From contig NC_081414.1 in assembly GCF_030272615.1 (NCBI RefSeq), forward strand, positions 821,683,896-821,747,895: a stretch of 64,000 nucleotides of DNA, in the 5' to 3' direction. Numbering within the stretch: position 1 is the stretch's first letter; the number at the start of each line of letters is the position of its first letter. The notes beneath the pieces were generated by a model, which worked only from the letters and a program-made list of their open reading frames with translations, searched no databases and was not told where the DNA came from. Shown piece by piece: positions 21,395-35,178 of this stretch. Source of the DNA: Cryptomeria japonica. Its lineage: Eukaryota; Streptophyta; Pinopsida; Cupressales; Cupressaceae. A program made the translations under genes and the position numbers.

Positions 21395-21770
21395 ATGGGT
21401 TTCTCTTTGGAGAAGGGAGATTATACACAATGGAGCGATTTTGTCGTCACTTATCTTAGTGAGTTTCAGTTGTTGCCGTATTTGTATGATGATATTCCTA
21501 TTCCTAGCACACATTGGGAGAATAGTATTTGGAAAGGCTATAAGGCTCGAGTTTTTAGAGTTATTTTTTATCATGTAGATTATGACACTTTGGAGTCACT
21601 TATTAACATTGAGTGTCCTCATGCTCTTTGGACCAATTTTCAAAAGTATATGATGATCATAATACTCCACCATCTCTCGATGATCCTCTTTCCAATTCCA
21701 ATGTGCTTCTTCTTTCTTCAAATGAGATAACCCATGTTTGCAATACTTTAGAGATTTTTAAACTTTAGAT
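21395..21770 (+). pseudogene. Copia-like Gag remnant
   Basis: From the ATG at 21395 about 90 residues (MGFSLEKGDYTQWSDFVVTY and on) resemble the start of a copia Gag capsid domain: a Tyr/Trp motif near the N-terminus, LPYLYDDIP, then ARVFRVIFYHVDYDTLESLI and CPHALWTNFQ. A frameshift after YMM and stops beyond end it. Its place behind an LTR and Met primer site supports the call. No protease or pol sequence is recognisable downstream. Confidence 0.6.
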
Positions 21771-24700
21771 GAGGTTGCAGATGCTTTAGAGGTTCCTAAT
21801 TCTTCGTCAGAGCTAGTTGATTTGCCTTCACTAGAGAATTTCATCATTCCTAATCAACAAGATTATCACTCTTCCTAATTGGGACTCCTATTCGCTAGAC
21901 ATTGGTTGTTTGTTTGTGACATCTCACATTTTAGATTTGGAGGACACGTTTGAGGGCTTACCTCTCCTTTTTGCGATAGTTGTGATACACCCATTGCCAC
22001 ATCTAGTTTGTCTTTGGAGCTTATTCAAAATTAGTTTCCATTAGTTCCTTGTTTGTCACCTTCTATTTTGATTGAATGTGCACTTGATTGGTTTGTGGCA
22101 TCATCTTCCAAGGTCATCGCAACACATAAGTGGATTTCACCGACATCATCTTCCTACATTTGGATTTCACTTCCTAATTCCTATTTAGAATGGGAAACAT
22201 TCTTGCATTTGTACTTGGTTTATATTCTTCCCAAGGGGAGAATTTTTGTTTGTAGAGTGTTAGCCTATTTTGTCCTTCGTTTAGGATAGTCATCAAATAA
22301 TTCCTTTGATATTGTCATGATATGTTTTTAGCATTTAGGAGATTGTCTTTTTTTTTTTTTAATAAGGTTTTCATAACCTTATTTTTCCTCAAAAGCATTA
22401 GAGACCTTAGCACTCATCAAACCCACATTGCATGAAGACAAAAGGAAAGTTTTACACTTTTACTTTAATTAGAATATTGGAAGGAGAATCAAATAGATTC
22501 AATTTTTTCTCCTATGCCATACGCAAAAGGTTGAGTTTAATCTAAACAAAAATAAGTTAACTTATGTTATGAGTTGGGAGCCTACGTTTTCAAGGATGAA
22601 ACCCTATTCTTTTGGAGTTTTAAGTTTGAAAGTTTTCTATGGTGGTGAAGGATGGTTCATGTCTCAATGAAGATAGAGATGCATTCTGATCTAACATCTT
22701 ACACTTAGTTTCATAGTCGTAAAATTCCTTCCATGAACAACTAGTTGCAAGGATGATGGGATGTGGGAGTGATCCATACAAAGACAGTGAAGCTTGAGAT
22801 GAATGAAATAAGCCTTAAACATCATTTCTTGAGCATGCAAGTGTATGAATATCAAAAACATTGATGTAAGTGGTAGGTTTGTGACAATAAAACCCTCATG
22901 CTCTATCATCACTATTATGAAGAAACATACATTTTTTCATTGCTAGACACATTTTGGCTGAGATCTTTCACTATATCTACTATAGAAGGTCCTTTTGAGA
23001 GGTTGTATAGGGTTAGAACTTGTTAGTGGAGATTTATTGTTAAGAAATAAGCATAAAAGATAGTTATGGCAATGGATGGAAGATTTTGTAAAACAATAAG
23101 GGTTTCTAGATTGATTGTTATAAAACAAACTATCACATCCCACAATAGAGTTATATAGTCAGCCTCATATTTAGTTTTGTTGTGATTCACTATGGCAATG
23201 CATGTGTGAATATTGGAAGCATCTAATAATATCCATGTTTCATTTTCTGTTGGCCCTACAGGTGCTACATTTCATGAAAGAATTTGAATATTTTTCATGA
23301 CTTGACTCTATGAAATAACTTACTACTATCCATGTTTAATAGTATCTTCATATTCAAATCTCTTCTTGATATGACTGAATATAAATAAACTTATGCCAAG
23401 TCATATCTTGCATTCAATCTTGTTTCACTATCAACATTTCTATTGTTCATGTGATGAATGATTAAGATGGTACATTGAAAATGTGGTAAAAAATCTTATC
23501 ACTATTAAACTTGAAAAAGACAGTCATAAGATTGCTCCCTTGAGCATAACAATATGACTATCCAATTGCACATTCAAAGGTATGACAAAGGTCAATTCAC
23601 AAAAAAGTGGACAATTTAATTTATGACAATGTTTCAAGAATGAAACAAAGTATCACTAAACATTTTAAGATGGCTTATTGAGGGAAAGCAAGGAAGACAA
23701 TCATAATAAAAATAAGACTAAGGGACTATATTAAAGATAATGAAAAATGACAATGAGAAGACCTAGTGGAGAGCAACTAGAAGGTTGTCAGGAGAAATCA
23801 AAACCACCCATGGACAAACTTCCAAGAATAAATAATGGATGAAAATGAGATAGTGCTATAGGGAATGATAGTTACCTTATTTCAATAAAGCCAAAGTCTC
23901 AAAGCAAGAGAGCTAATAGTCCCAGAACTATAATAGTGAATAAGGACAATCCTAAGACCATATGTGGTGGTTCAAGAACAAGAGTTGAAACTTGCATATA
24001 GAGAATAAATTAATAGTCATGATAGTAATCTTGATAGAGAAACACAAATGAATGTAATAGTCCTTATATGACAATGTATAGTTGAGAAGTGTTTTTCATT
24101 TTTTCATAAAAATCTCTTCACATATATTTGTAAGAAGCATATAGAAGGATCATTTGTAGTCAAAAGGAATAAGAGAAAGTCATTAGTTTTCAACTTTCTA
24201 CATTATCATGATAGCTTCCAAGAGGCACTAGTTGAAAATGATAAGGAAGGGTCACATAAAGGAGAGTTTTGTTGATCAATAAAATGTGCAATCCCTTTAT
24301 CAAATATCATTGACAAAGTAAATCTAAGACAATGCTAGTCCAATACACATAGAGAAAATATAGTCATATATGCAAGGATAGAGGTGAAAGAACAAAAGAG
24401 TTAAAGGAGAGGTCACCATCAAAATAATAGGGACATGACAATATAGGATAGAGCAATAGAGGCTAGATAAAATTGCAAGTCAAAGGGTAGAAAAATAGAG
24501 AGCCTTCTACACTAGGTTTGAATGAGATTCACAAGGCCAAAAGATTGACTAGGGGACAAAATTTAGTTGATACATTGTAGGCATAATAATGTATTTGCAA
24601 CCACCTAAAGTGTAAATCAACAATGATAATCTTGATTTTAAATAAGTTTTCAGTGAAATGGATGTGACAAAATAGAAAGATATAAAGAGAACATGAAGTG

Positions 24701-26053
24701 AAGGAGTACAACGTACTACACTTGTCACAATGAGCTAAAAGAGGAAAGGAGGAAAGTCTATTGTTCTTAATACTCAGTTGGGATTAAAAAGAAACACAAT
24801 GAAAGATTAGGGAGCAATCCAAACCTAAAGCTTAAATATCAGAGGTCAAGGCTTAAAATATTATGAGTCAAATTAAGTGAACAATCATATAAGAAATTGA
24901 TATACTTAGCAATATACTAAAAGATGACAAAAGAAACAATAAATAAGTCAATACTACAAGAACCCTTTCTTTTTGTTATAGGGTACTCAAGTATGTAGCA
25001 ATCATTACTCTAAAAAATCTAAATAAATAGTAATAAAACAATATATTGTCCTATATATGAGAAATCTTCAAGATTAGTTAACAAATCCTCTAATAGATTA
25101 GAGATTTTGTAAGTGGTCTCATGAGATAGCTTGAAAGGATGAAATACCTCCAAGATAATATTTAGCTCAACAATGTCATGAAGGAAAAAATTAACAAGAA
25201 GTATGTTGTGTAGTAGCATGACAACCACAATTAGGTTCAAAAAATAAGGTGAAGAATAGCTTATAAAAGATTAAGAATAGTCAAAACAATATTTTTTTTG
25301 CAAAGGTTTGTATGACAGTGAAGAGTAGCTTCAAGAAAGAGTGACAATCATAAATACTTCTCTAGTTCATGATAATGATCAAATACCAAGCATATCAAAA
25401 AGAGAACGGACAAGATAGACAAAGTTTTGTGATGAAATGAATTCACTTGCACAAATGAAACTCCATGACCATGAAATTTTATTGAAATGATAGTGATTAG
25501 AGTAAAAAATGACATTCCTCAAAGCATAGAGAATAGTTTTCATAATCAAACCTTCAAAACTAAAGAAGAAATATAGTCAAGGACTCGAGACATAGATAGA
25601 AGGTTGAGGACAAATATTTAAGGGATAAAAATATATTAAATGATAGAACATATATCAATTCAAAATCCTGAAAAGCCTACGCCTCAAGAAGGAGAAGAAG
25701 ACTTAAATTTCAGTCACAATCTCTTAGGGTCATGTAATCAATTAAGAGATCATGCAACAAACAAGAAGTAGTTTGAGGCTTTAAAGTTAACTTTTGATGA
25801 CACAAGCATCGATTTGGACCTAGTTGAAGACCCTACATTGATAAATCATCAATCAAGGAGAGTCTTGGGACCACAATCAAGTAGCTAGAGCATTTATGAC
25901 CTCTTTTTTATATGCTTTTACCTTTTGCACAGCCAAAAGAAATTATTCACATACAAATTGAAGGATAATTCAAGGATAAAGACCATAAATTGGAGAATAT
26001 TTCAAGGCCCTCTAGAAAATTAGAGGTGGAGTTCAACTTCAAATTCATCTTTT
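21771..26053. other. Decayed interior of old copia-like element
   Basis: About 4.3 kb of AT-rich DNA with only short frames, none recognised. A poly-T run at about 22348-22360 is followed by a hairpin, AATAAGGTT / AACCTTATT, at 22361-22383 with a 5-base loop. I saw no RT, integrase or RNase H motif in either direction. Confidence 0.4.
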
Positions 26054-26058
26054 AGTTG

Positions 26059-27660
26059 TGTGGAGGCAGGAAAGTGAGATCGGGTGACTAGGACCTAATC
26101 CCACTTTTGCCAACACACTGGGAATATAAAAGAGCCTAGGGAGATAGATCACTTTGGCTATGAGAAAAACTAGGGTTTGATTGATCAATGAGACTAGGAG
26201 ATGAAGAATGAAGCATAAATGAACCTAAAATTGCACAAACTTGAAAATTTGAAACTGAGATACTGAAACCATGAAATGGGGAGGACTTTGGATGTGTACC
26301 TGATGCTGCAAACTGAGCCAAACTGACTAGGACTAGGGTGCTATGCCACTATCCCTGATGGACTTACAAAGAGTCGTAACTGAGAAACTACAAATTTGAG
26401 ATCCTGAAACTGCAACCTGTCAAAAATCACTAAAAAGAAGAGGGACCATGGTACCACACCACTATCTTGGGTAGGACCATGGTGCCATGACCCTATCCTA
26501 GGTAGATTAGGGCAAATCTGATGATTTTGGGTGGTTATGATGCCTTTTGCTGATCTTAAACTATCTCTAAATGTCTGTTTCTGCACCTACAATTGAAAAG
26601 GGAAGGTTTGGGTGGCTATGTAGGGTTTTTCCTTAGTCAAACCCTCATTTTAGTGATTTCCACCTCCACAAATAGCCAATTTGCATAGTAAAATAGTGTG
26701 TGCAGGAATCTTGTGTGCATGAAAGACCCTAGGATGAACGCAAACAATCTAGAGCAACCCTAAATGCTTGTAATTGACAAAGTAAATGCTCTAAATCAAT
26801 GATGCAAAGTGATCTAAATAATGAATGTAAATATACAATTAGATGTAAAGAAGCTCATACAAAGACATGAAAATAACATGAAATCATACCAATGCCCAAG
26901 GGAGAGATATTGCCACTAGATCTCCTATTACTTTTCAATGTCTTCAAGGCTCCTAATTGATAATGAATTCTTGATGAAATGTTTTTGAATATTATTGAAT
27001 GTTTTTGAAGACTCCACATAGGGTTCTCTTTCACAATATAGAAGGCTCCTTGTGCTCGCTCCAACAACTTTTTCCTAGATTCGATTAGATCTTAGTTGTC
27101 TTCAAATGAAGAAAGAGAGCTCTTATGTATGAAATCCTAAATCTTAATTTTGACTTAATTACATCTCTATGTTGACCTAGGAATTGAATTTCCCACCAAT
27201 TTTGTGGGGTTAAGAATTATCATATCATAGGATTATGCTCCTGAAATTTCGGGAAAAAAGTCGAGGACCATGTGCACTCTCATCATGATCTAACCAACTT
27301 TTTCACCATATTTTTCAGGGCCATTAGATATGATGATATTAGAGTGAATCCAAAAGTTACAACTGATTCTGAGATATTTTGATATGCGAAATCGAGCCTT
27401 CAAGGTCGAAATAGGAAATAATTAGGGTTTATGACTAAATGATTTATTGGAGGAATAAAATAAAAAGGGGCACACTTAGGGTAAAGGGCCCAATTTTATA
27501 ATGTGGGAAGTGATGAAATATGAATTTAGATTTAATGAAATTAATTAATTAAATACTTAAAGGGAAATAATAATGCAAGATGCAAACACACTAAGGTGGG
27601 TGCTAAACTAAGTGTGAAATTGTACCACCCTAGCAAGGGTGTACAATTTACGACACTACA
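26059..27660 (-). mobile_element. Solo LTR of a gypsy-type element
   Basis: Read on the minus strand, this aligns with the 1.65-kb LTRs at 44594 and 50630. It starts TGTAGTGTCGTAAATTGTAC, has the GGGCCCTTT and GTGCCCCTTTTTATTTTATT segments and a GGACCATGGTGCC region, and ends in TCCACA. AGTTG flanks it at 26054-26058 and 27661-27665. There is no second LTR or interior, so it is the product of LTR-LTR recombination. At 1,602 bp and visibly diverged, it is older than the nested gypsy-type element. Confidence 0.85.
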
Positions 27661-27665
27661 AGTTG

Positions 27666-28752
27666 AAAAAGTGACTTATTTTCTATAAAAAATTCTTTGT
27701 GATCTCTTTTTATTAGTTCTTTCTTGTTTTTTCGTCACATAGGAAAAGAAAGAAAAGCATTGTAACTCAGCATAGAAGTATTTTTCTTTCAAATTTACAG
27801 TAATGTATCAGAAAAATCCTTTTTATTATAAAAGAGAAGTGGTTTCCTTCTTTGTATTTCTTGTATTGCATGGTGAATGAATGATTTTGATGCAATTATT
27901 GTGTTTTGTTTATGATTTCTATAATTTTGTCTTGTATAAGCAATGTTGAAGCAAAAAATTCCATGACTCTAAGTATAGCTAATATGTTGTGTTATGCTGA
28001 TTATAATAAGTTGAAGTTGTGAAAACACTATTTTTCTTTCAAGAAAACATTAAATTTGGACCTTCATATGAAATATTTATGTATTACATGTTCTGAATTG
28101 AGTTGTGAGCAAAGAAAAACATTTTATTAATATAGATTGTGAGTTAGAGAAACAAGTTGATCTTGAAATCTTGGACCATCACCTCCTAGGATCCATAGTT
28201 TCATTTCATATTATCCTTCTATCTCTTTTCTCATCAATTTAGTAGTTCGAGGAGGTTCATCAAGGGAGCCATAAATCTCTAGAGGCTCATCCTCATCATA
28301 AGTTACACATAGCTTGAGGATTTTCCCACATTTCATAGGATAACTAATTTTTAGACCTAGCCAGTGTGCAATCCTTCATGACAACATAAACATTGGACTG
28401 TATATTGTCTTCAAGCACTCACCATTTCTGTAGGACATTATCCATTATGGGGGGCTATATAGTCTCCTTTCTTTCTTCCTATAGGGGGATCACTTCTTGT
28501 ATAAACATGATAAATGTAGCCCTTGGGGACTATGATTAAGTCCTCCATCCATGCATCTTGTTTCTTTTCTCTCTTCTGGAGAGGAATTTTGTCCCATTCG
28601 GCTTTCTCCTTTTCTCCATTTGTAAGATTTATTTTCATTGAATTGTATTTGCATTGTATATGGGTACCTAAAATGGTTTTTTGTTGAGACCCATATTGCA
28701 TCTTGCTCATATTTCCTAATAATATTATCCCTAAGTTGCACTTAAGTGGAGG
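27666..28752. other. Decayed interior next to the old 3' LTR
   Basis: This AT-rich DNA contains an unrecognised minus-strand frame at 28438-28779 that runs into the LTR, and an acidic open stretch on the minus strand around 28240-28330. TTAAGTGGAGG immediately before 28753 may be a worn polypurine tract. Confidence 0.35.
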
Positions 28753-29064
28753 TGTTGGAGTAAAATAATATTTACTCATATGCTTAAGTTTAACTTAGGC
28801 AAATTCATATTTTAAGGTGCATTAATATATGTCTAGTATAGTTGTTGATTGGGTGAGTTTACCTAGTCTCACCTAACATTGCATCTCATTGAGCCACATG
28901 GCATCATCATGTTCTTTCATCTCTCTTGCCTTTGCCTTTATAAGCAAGGCTCTTGTATATTTCATATCATCTCAATACATGAACATTTCTAGTGAAATAT
29001 TTTCTCTTATTGTGAAGGTGAATTCATTGTTCATGTTCCTTGTAGTGGAGCTGATACTCCAACA
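28753..29064 (+). repeat. Old copia-like 3' LTR
   Basis: The block starts TGTTGGAGTAAAATAA and ends GATACTCCAACA. TGTTGGAGT and ACTCCAACA form an inverted terminal repeat of 9 bp. It is 44 bp longer than the copy at 19856-20123 through small insertions. No matching target duplication was found. Confidence 0.6.
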
Positions 29065-29093
29065 ACCCCCTCTTCACATTTTTGAAAGAAAAT

Positions 29094-29255
29094 ATAAAAT
29101 TATAACACAAATAAATTGTTTTATTATTTTAAGAGATAGTGAGAGCTTCTTGATTAAATTGTTAAATAAAGAAACATAAAATTGTAACACAAATAAATTG
29201 TTCTATTGACTCAAGAGATTACAAGAGCTTGTTGATCAAATGATCAAGGAGGTAT
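29094..29255. repeat. Tandem duplication, period 82 bp
   Basis: A unit starting ATAAAATTATAACACAAATA at 29094 is repeated from 29176 as ATAAAATTGTAACACAAATA. The two align through AAGAGAT, GAGCTT and TTGAT to about 29255 with moderate divergence. Confidence 0.75.
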
Positions 29256-29261
29256 CTCTCG

Positions 29262-29656
29262 TATGTATGAGAATACAAGAATATGAGAGTATGAGAGTAC
29301 AAGAATACAAGAGTATGAGTACAAGAGCACAAGAATACAAGAGTACGAGTACAAGAATACGTGTATGAAAAGATGATCATGAGAATATTCCTTTAGGGTT
29401 AGGGTTATTCTTTGTTAGCTGACTTTGTCTGTTGCCCTCAAATTACATGTTATAAGTGGCTGGAATGCATAAGACATTTGATGTATGTGTTGTACTGATT
29501 TATTAGATAATAAGAAACTATTGGATGACTGTGTTCTATGGATGTAGCCTATCTTGGGTGAACCACGTTAAATCTCTGTGTTATGCATGTTTCTTCATCT
29601 TTTGTGTTTGTATCTGCATATAATTGTTCATTTGTATTTTCTCTAGATTTGCCTAA
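29262..29656 (+). repeat. Left copy of a direct repeat (possible LTR)
   Basis: This copy begins with a degenerate minisatellite of GAGTACAAGAATAC-like units (29262-29360). It continues with GGTTAGGGTTATTCTTTG, ATTACATGTTATAAG and GAACCACGTTAAATCT, phrases seen again at 33166-33497. After it comes ATTCAGAGCATC, which may be a worn Met primer site. GTGAACCACGTTAAATC recalls the U5 of plant copia LTRs. Confidence 0.55.
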
Positions 29657-32600
29657 ATGATTCAGAGCATCATGGACCCTCCCACAATTACATTGCAACT
29701 TATCATTCTTTCTTCTTCAAAAACTCAACTCTTCTTGTTTCACCTTCTTTCACTAGGCTTCACCAAGATGCCCAAATAGAACTCTCAACCTCACATACCC
29801 TATTACACTTTAACCAATAGGATTCACTCACCCTATCAACTAGTTCTCTCACAAACCCTTACCTCGGGTCCCTAAATAGGCCAATTCTCTAGTAGCCCTG
29901 TTCAGCAGGTAATCTAACCTTTACTCAAAATAATCCCAAAACATGTGCAAACAAAATTATATATCTGGATACCCTTTTGGAAGTTACACAACACGTGAAA
30001 ATAAACTATTGGTATTTCGGACAAAATACTCAGACCAACGCCCTACTACACACCAACTAGGCCCAATTAGCCCTCTTTTCCAAAGCAAGTACCAACAAAT
30101 GGTATGACCATAACTTAAAACCCAAAAAAAGTCTTGAAAAATGTTCCAAAACCATATATTTTCCATATTTCAAGACAAGACACACTCATTTGATAGGTTA
30201 GATACTAAACCCCCCCTTTTAGGCCTAAAAAACTAGGGCCTCCTTGTTCAAACCCCAAAACTCACTTCCAGATCTTGAAACTTGGTATTTAACATGAATT
30301 TACCATCCCCTAAAACTTTTTCACATAAAAACACTACCTCATTAAGGTAGATCTTTTTCTTCTATACTCATGCCTCCATTTTCATGTTTTTTCTCACTCA
30401 ATCTCTTAGCCTAGGGTATCAACACTTCATCTCCATGTTATTCCCTGCACATGTAAGGTTAGAGACACATATAATACAATATTTCTGACACATTACACAA
30501 GAAACAACCACCACATAAAGTGGAATGGGTCACATTTGCATTGTGACTCTCAAAACTTCCCAAAAACAATCACCTACAGTAGATTTTAGGACAGCAAATA
30601 GAAGTGTATCAGATTTGAATGTAAAACCTTCAATAATAGTATCAAATGATATTAAAAACACTCCTCTACATTTCCAAATCCATTTCCAATCAAAAATAAG
30701 CAAAGAAGAAGAGTTTCAGACCAATAAAGTGCAGATTTTAGACCAAAATTGCAAGGAAAACCTTGTATTTTTATTGCCAAACCACAAATTCTTACAATGC
30801 CAAGCAAATACGACCCTCTACCTCTTAATTTTAGATCATTAAAAAACATATTTAAATCTCTTCCCTTCTTGGAAACTGAAAACCAACTCTTAACCACCCA
30901 TACAACCACTTTTGTGTGTTTACAATTTTAATTTATTGTCAAATTGACACTTTTAGTTGTCAATTGACAAGTTTTTAACCTTTTTGCATCTTGACATTTT
31001 CTAATCAAATTTATTACATTAATATGGTCACAAAAGACCCTATGAAACTTAAAATCCTCTTTAAAAACCCATTCTACCCATTTAACCCCATTACATTACT
31101 CATTTTGACATTATTTGCCCAACATGGCAATTTTGACAACTTATTACAAATTAACTCATTACATGAGTTTGATGACTCAAAATGGCATTATTATCCATGT
31201 TTAAAATATCAAATGGTCATTTTAACCTCATAGACTTAATATCTCATAAATCTTCATTATGGTGTCATGGTGGCCAATCTTGTCTGGGTGCTCCTGCACC
31301 ATTAAACCCTAACACGATCTCCCTTGAGTGACTCTAATGTGGAGACAGATGCCACATGAGGATAGAATTTGATGACACTCTACCCCACATGTGTCTATTA
31401 TCAATATGCCTTGTTGTTGATTGTGCCTGTGGAGGTTGATTGCTTTGATTTAGCCACATGATGTATTTTTATGTTATATTCTTATGTTTGAGTCTTGTAG
31501 TGTCATGTTGTATCCTATGGATGTTATGTGTCATCTTACGTCTTGAGTGTGATTTGGAACCTTATGTCATCTCCTAGCATGGGGGTGGTTCCTATTTGGC
31601 TCCACATGGTCAGGTGGTTTGATGCCTTCTACCATTGGGATATTCTTCTTGGATGTTAGTGTGTGTGGATTTGAATATATAGTATCTTATCATGAGATTG
31701 GATTCTTGGAGCATATTTATGTAATTATAATTGATATCATGTGTTATGAAATATGGAAATGTAAAGAAGACTATGTAATCAGTGTATTGAGAACATGTAT
31801 TATAGAAAATGTAGTAGGATTATTTATGAATGAAATGTATTGAATAAGATTGTTGTAAATGGATATTCTATTTTAGATGTTGTTATTGATTAGAAAGGAA
31901 TTAAATGATTTAGAGATATGCATGCTATGTCTTGAGTATATTTTGTGGATAGTAGTGATTATGTTAATTATCATATATGCCTTGATTTGAAAGATGTTAA
32001 TCTCCAATGTTAGATATCTTGAGATATTTAATATGGCTCTTTATTATGTGGTTACCCTATGGTGCTGATTTCTATGTATTAGAGATGTTACCATATTATG
32101 ATGTCTTATAAATGAGGAATATGAAAATGTGTCTATGTAACTTGTATTATTAAGATGGGATGTAGCAAATAGACTCCGTGCTTGCTCCATGTGCTCTTAT
32201 GTAAATGGACTTGATATAGAAGAACTATGCTATTGTTATAAGATGATGTATTGGTATGTGGTTCATATTATAGACATGTTTATAATGTTAAGAATGAAAT
32301 CCTATGTTTAAATTAGGGGAGTGAAATATTAGATTTTATTTATTCTTGTAGAATCATATGACTCTTGAACCTATTTAGTAGATTGGAATCTTATTTAGAT
32401 GTAGATAAGTACTTGCTGCTATGTTCTTGCTATGGCAATGGATAGTATTCTTGATGAGTTGTGCTTAAGGAAATAAATGAACACCATTATTAAAATAAGG
32501 ATAAATGCATTTAGTTTCATTATGCGTTAAGTGTTCAAATGAGTAAAGATAGGTATTAGAAATATTTGATTGGTACTTAAAAATAATCCATAGAAAGAGT

Positions 32601-33165
32601 ATGAAAGGGAATAGAGTTATGCATATGTGTTAATGTTTTATCATAGTTGCATGGCAAATAAATGTTTAGTTGGATGATAGTATATATGGTGTTCTAGATG
32701 GATATTGGATGAGCTATTTTAATGTCAAGTAGTGACGTTGAGATACCCTAGGGAATGGAGATGCATTATATGGTTTTATTATGTAGTTGTGCTAATGATT
32801 AAATAGATGTTCCACTTGTGTAATATGATTATATGGTTATGTTCTTGTTGATTTATGTATTCATGTATATAGTTAACCATGCATTGATGAATAATGGTAG
32901 TAAAGTTTCATTAAAAAATATAGTAATAGCATAGTTGTAATGGTTATCTTTAAAAAAAGTATCTCTTTTTGTAAGTTGATTTTGGAATTACACCAATAAT
33001 AATAAAGGGTAGGTAAGAATATAATATTTTAATTACCCAAATAGTAGTAAGATAATATAATAAAATAATATCTAATAATTTAGATAAATAATAAATCAAA
33101 GCCCAATTAAATAAATAAAAGCAATATAAATACCACAAATAAATATAAGACCATAATAACATAAA
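29657..33165. other. Interior between the direct repeats
   Basis: About 3.5 kb of AT-rich DNA with short unrecognised frames (for example 30525-30842). I see no retrotransposon protein motif. If the flanking repeats are LTRs, this is a small non-autonomous or fully decayed element. Confidence 0.35.
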
Positions 33166-33497
33166 AAGTGTATGAGAATACGAGAATACGTGTATGAGTA
33201 CAAGAATATGAGTATGAGAAAAAGAATATGAGAATTAATTTAAGGTTAGGGTTATTCTTTGTTAGCCGACTTTGTATGTTGCCTTAAAATTACATGTTAT
33301 AAGCGACTGGAATGTATAAGACATTGTAATGGTGTTGTGTTGATTTACTGGATAATAAGAAAATATTGGACAACTATCTTCTATGGATGTAGGCCATTTT
33401 TGGATGAACCACGTTAAATCTCCGTGTTATGAAATTTTCTTCACCTTTTATGTTTGTATCTGCATATAATTGTTAATTTGTATTTGCTCTAGATATG
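33166..33497 (+). repeat. Right copy of a direct repeat (possible LTR)
   Basis: This copy matches 29262-29656: the same GTATGAGAATACGAG-type minisatellite start, then GGTTAGGGTTATTCTTTG, AATTACATGTTATAAG, GATGAACCACGTTAAATC and GTATCTGCATATAATTG. No matching target duplication is visible. Confidence 0.55.
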
Positions 33498-35173
33498 CCT
33501 AAACCCTAAAAAAGAAGCCATCATAAACTATGAGTACACATCGACCAATAATATAAGTCCATCATCATAATATCCAAGCTATGTAATCAAATGTCATATG
33601 TTCATATAAATGTTTATCATCATGAAAATAACATTTGAGATATAAATAGTCATAAGCATAAATCAAAACATCATCATAGAGTCTAAGTAAGTCTAATAAT
33701 GCATGAGTCAAATGATGAATCAAGGAGGGACACTACATAAACCATGGTGCTCATCAACAATATGAAGAGGGTATCTTAGATAAGCCATAGAAAATTATAT
33801 AGCCATGTAAAGACCTCTAAAATAATTTATCACATAAAAGTCAACCAAAGATTTAACAAGGCATATCCTTATAATAATCAAACAAATTCAAATGATTGAG
33901 GCTAGATAATAAAATTTATCATAGCTTGAATTATTCACTCTCTACATAATCTAGGTGTTTGCCACCATTTTGATAGCATCATCCACTATGTGAAATCCTA
34001 TAAAAAACCTCTCCAACAAAGTGAATGCAAGGTAATGAGGACCTAAAGTGGCTAAAAAGTGAGATTTATTTTCTTGAAAATCAAAGTTATCTATACTTAG
34101 GATAAATATTTAAAGAATTTCTATATGAAATATTAATATGGTGTAAATTTTTTACAATGATGGGAAATAATTTTTAAAGGTGATGTAGTTGTGTCCCCTC
34201 AATATTTTTGATAAAAAAAAGTGAGTTGAGGTATGATTCCCCTCATAAATGAATTAAAGATTATGGTAAACTATAGCTATGGGTTTATCCTTCTAGGAGA
34301 GATCCAAATTTAAGGAATATAAATGGAGGGATTTATGAAGTATAGATGTTATTTCCTTCCAAGAGGACCAAGATAATAACAAATCTAGGATAAATGACTA
34401 AAGTCTAGTGTCACAAAAGGTTGCATCTAAAAACAATGGAAGACATTATAGGTTTAAGCCTTTGAAGTGGGATCCAACATTAAAGAAAATAACTAAAGGG
34501 CTCTGTGATGTATAGATTTTATTTCCTTCCAATAGGACCAATATCATAAAAAAGATAGGTTACATGAATAAAATCTAGTGTCACAAAAAATATGCACCTA
34601 AAAAGAATGCAAACCGATTCTCTCAATAGGGCCTCAAGTAGGTTAGTGCATTGAACCTTCTAATTAAGTTTTGTTTAGGAACATTTTCATTACCTACAAT
34701 GACTTGATCCTTCTCAACTTTGCAATATTTTACCCTTGTATGTCATTTAGTGCTTATTTCTCATTTGACATTTATTTCCCTTTAAGTGTTGGCTGATTCA
34801 TTAACTAGTATATTATTTATGGATCAATGAATCCTTGCATTGGAACAAAGAGCAGTGATAGAATATTTTATTTTAAGCAAATGAAAGGATTTAGTAATAG
34901 ATACAAGTTATTTAAAGGAATATATCTTTTAGCATTATCACTTAGGAACTAGATGAAGTACTATTGGAAATAATATTTGTATCATAATTCTATTGTTTTA
35001 TTTTTATATATTATTTATATATTGATTATTACTCGTTGTATGAAAAATGGCATTAGCTTCTTTAGTACTTAAAGGAGGAAAAAGTCTTAATTATCATCTT
35101 AATTCCTTTAGTCTAAGATAAATTGTTATAACTTTTATTTATATTGAGTATTTTAGTATGAAGTTTAAGTAGT
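33498..35173. other. AT-rich spacer with one tandem duplication
   Basis: No gene is recognisable. The only structure I see is the duplication at 34281-34610. The A2 target duplication GAATA begins at 35174. Confidence 0.4.
34281..34610. repeat. Tandem duplication, units of about 160 bp
   Basis: Unit 1 (about 34281-34440) and unit 2 (about 34451-34610) share GATCCAA, ATGTATAGATTTTATTTCC or its variant, TTCCTTCCAAGAGGACCAA and AAATCTAGTGTCACAAAA in the same order, with clear divergence. Confidence 0.75.
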
Positions 35174-35178
35174 GAATA

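Noticed and set aside
23140-23190. Possible minus-strand RNase H phrase TKYEADYI
   Set aside because: Only a few residues fit; flanking residues do not follow the copia RNase H pattern.
28438-28779. 113-codon minus-strand frame
   Set aside because: It runs into the old LTR, is overlapped by another open frame, and shows no recognisable motif.
29390-29410. Telomere-like TTTAGGGTTAGGG
   Set aside because: Only about two units, and the same phrase recurs in the repeat copy at 33240, so it belongs to that repeat.
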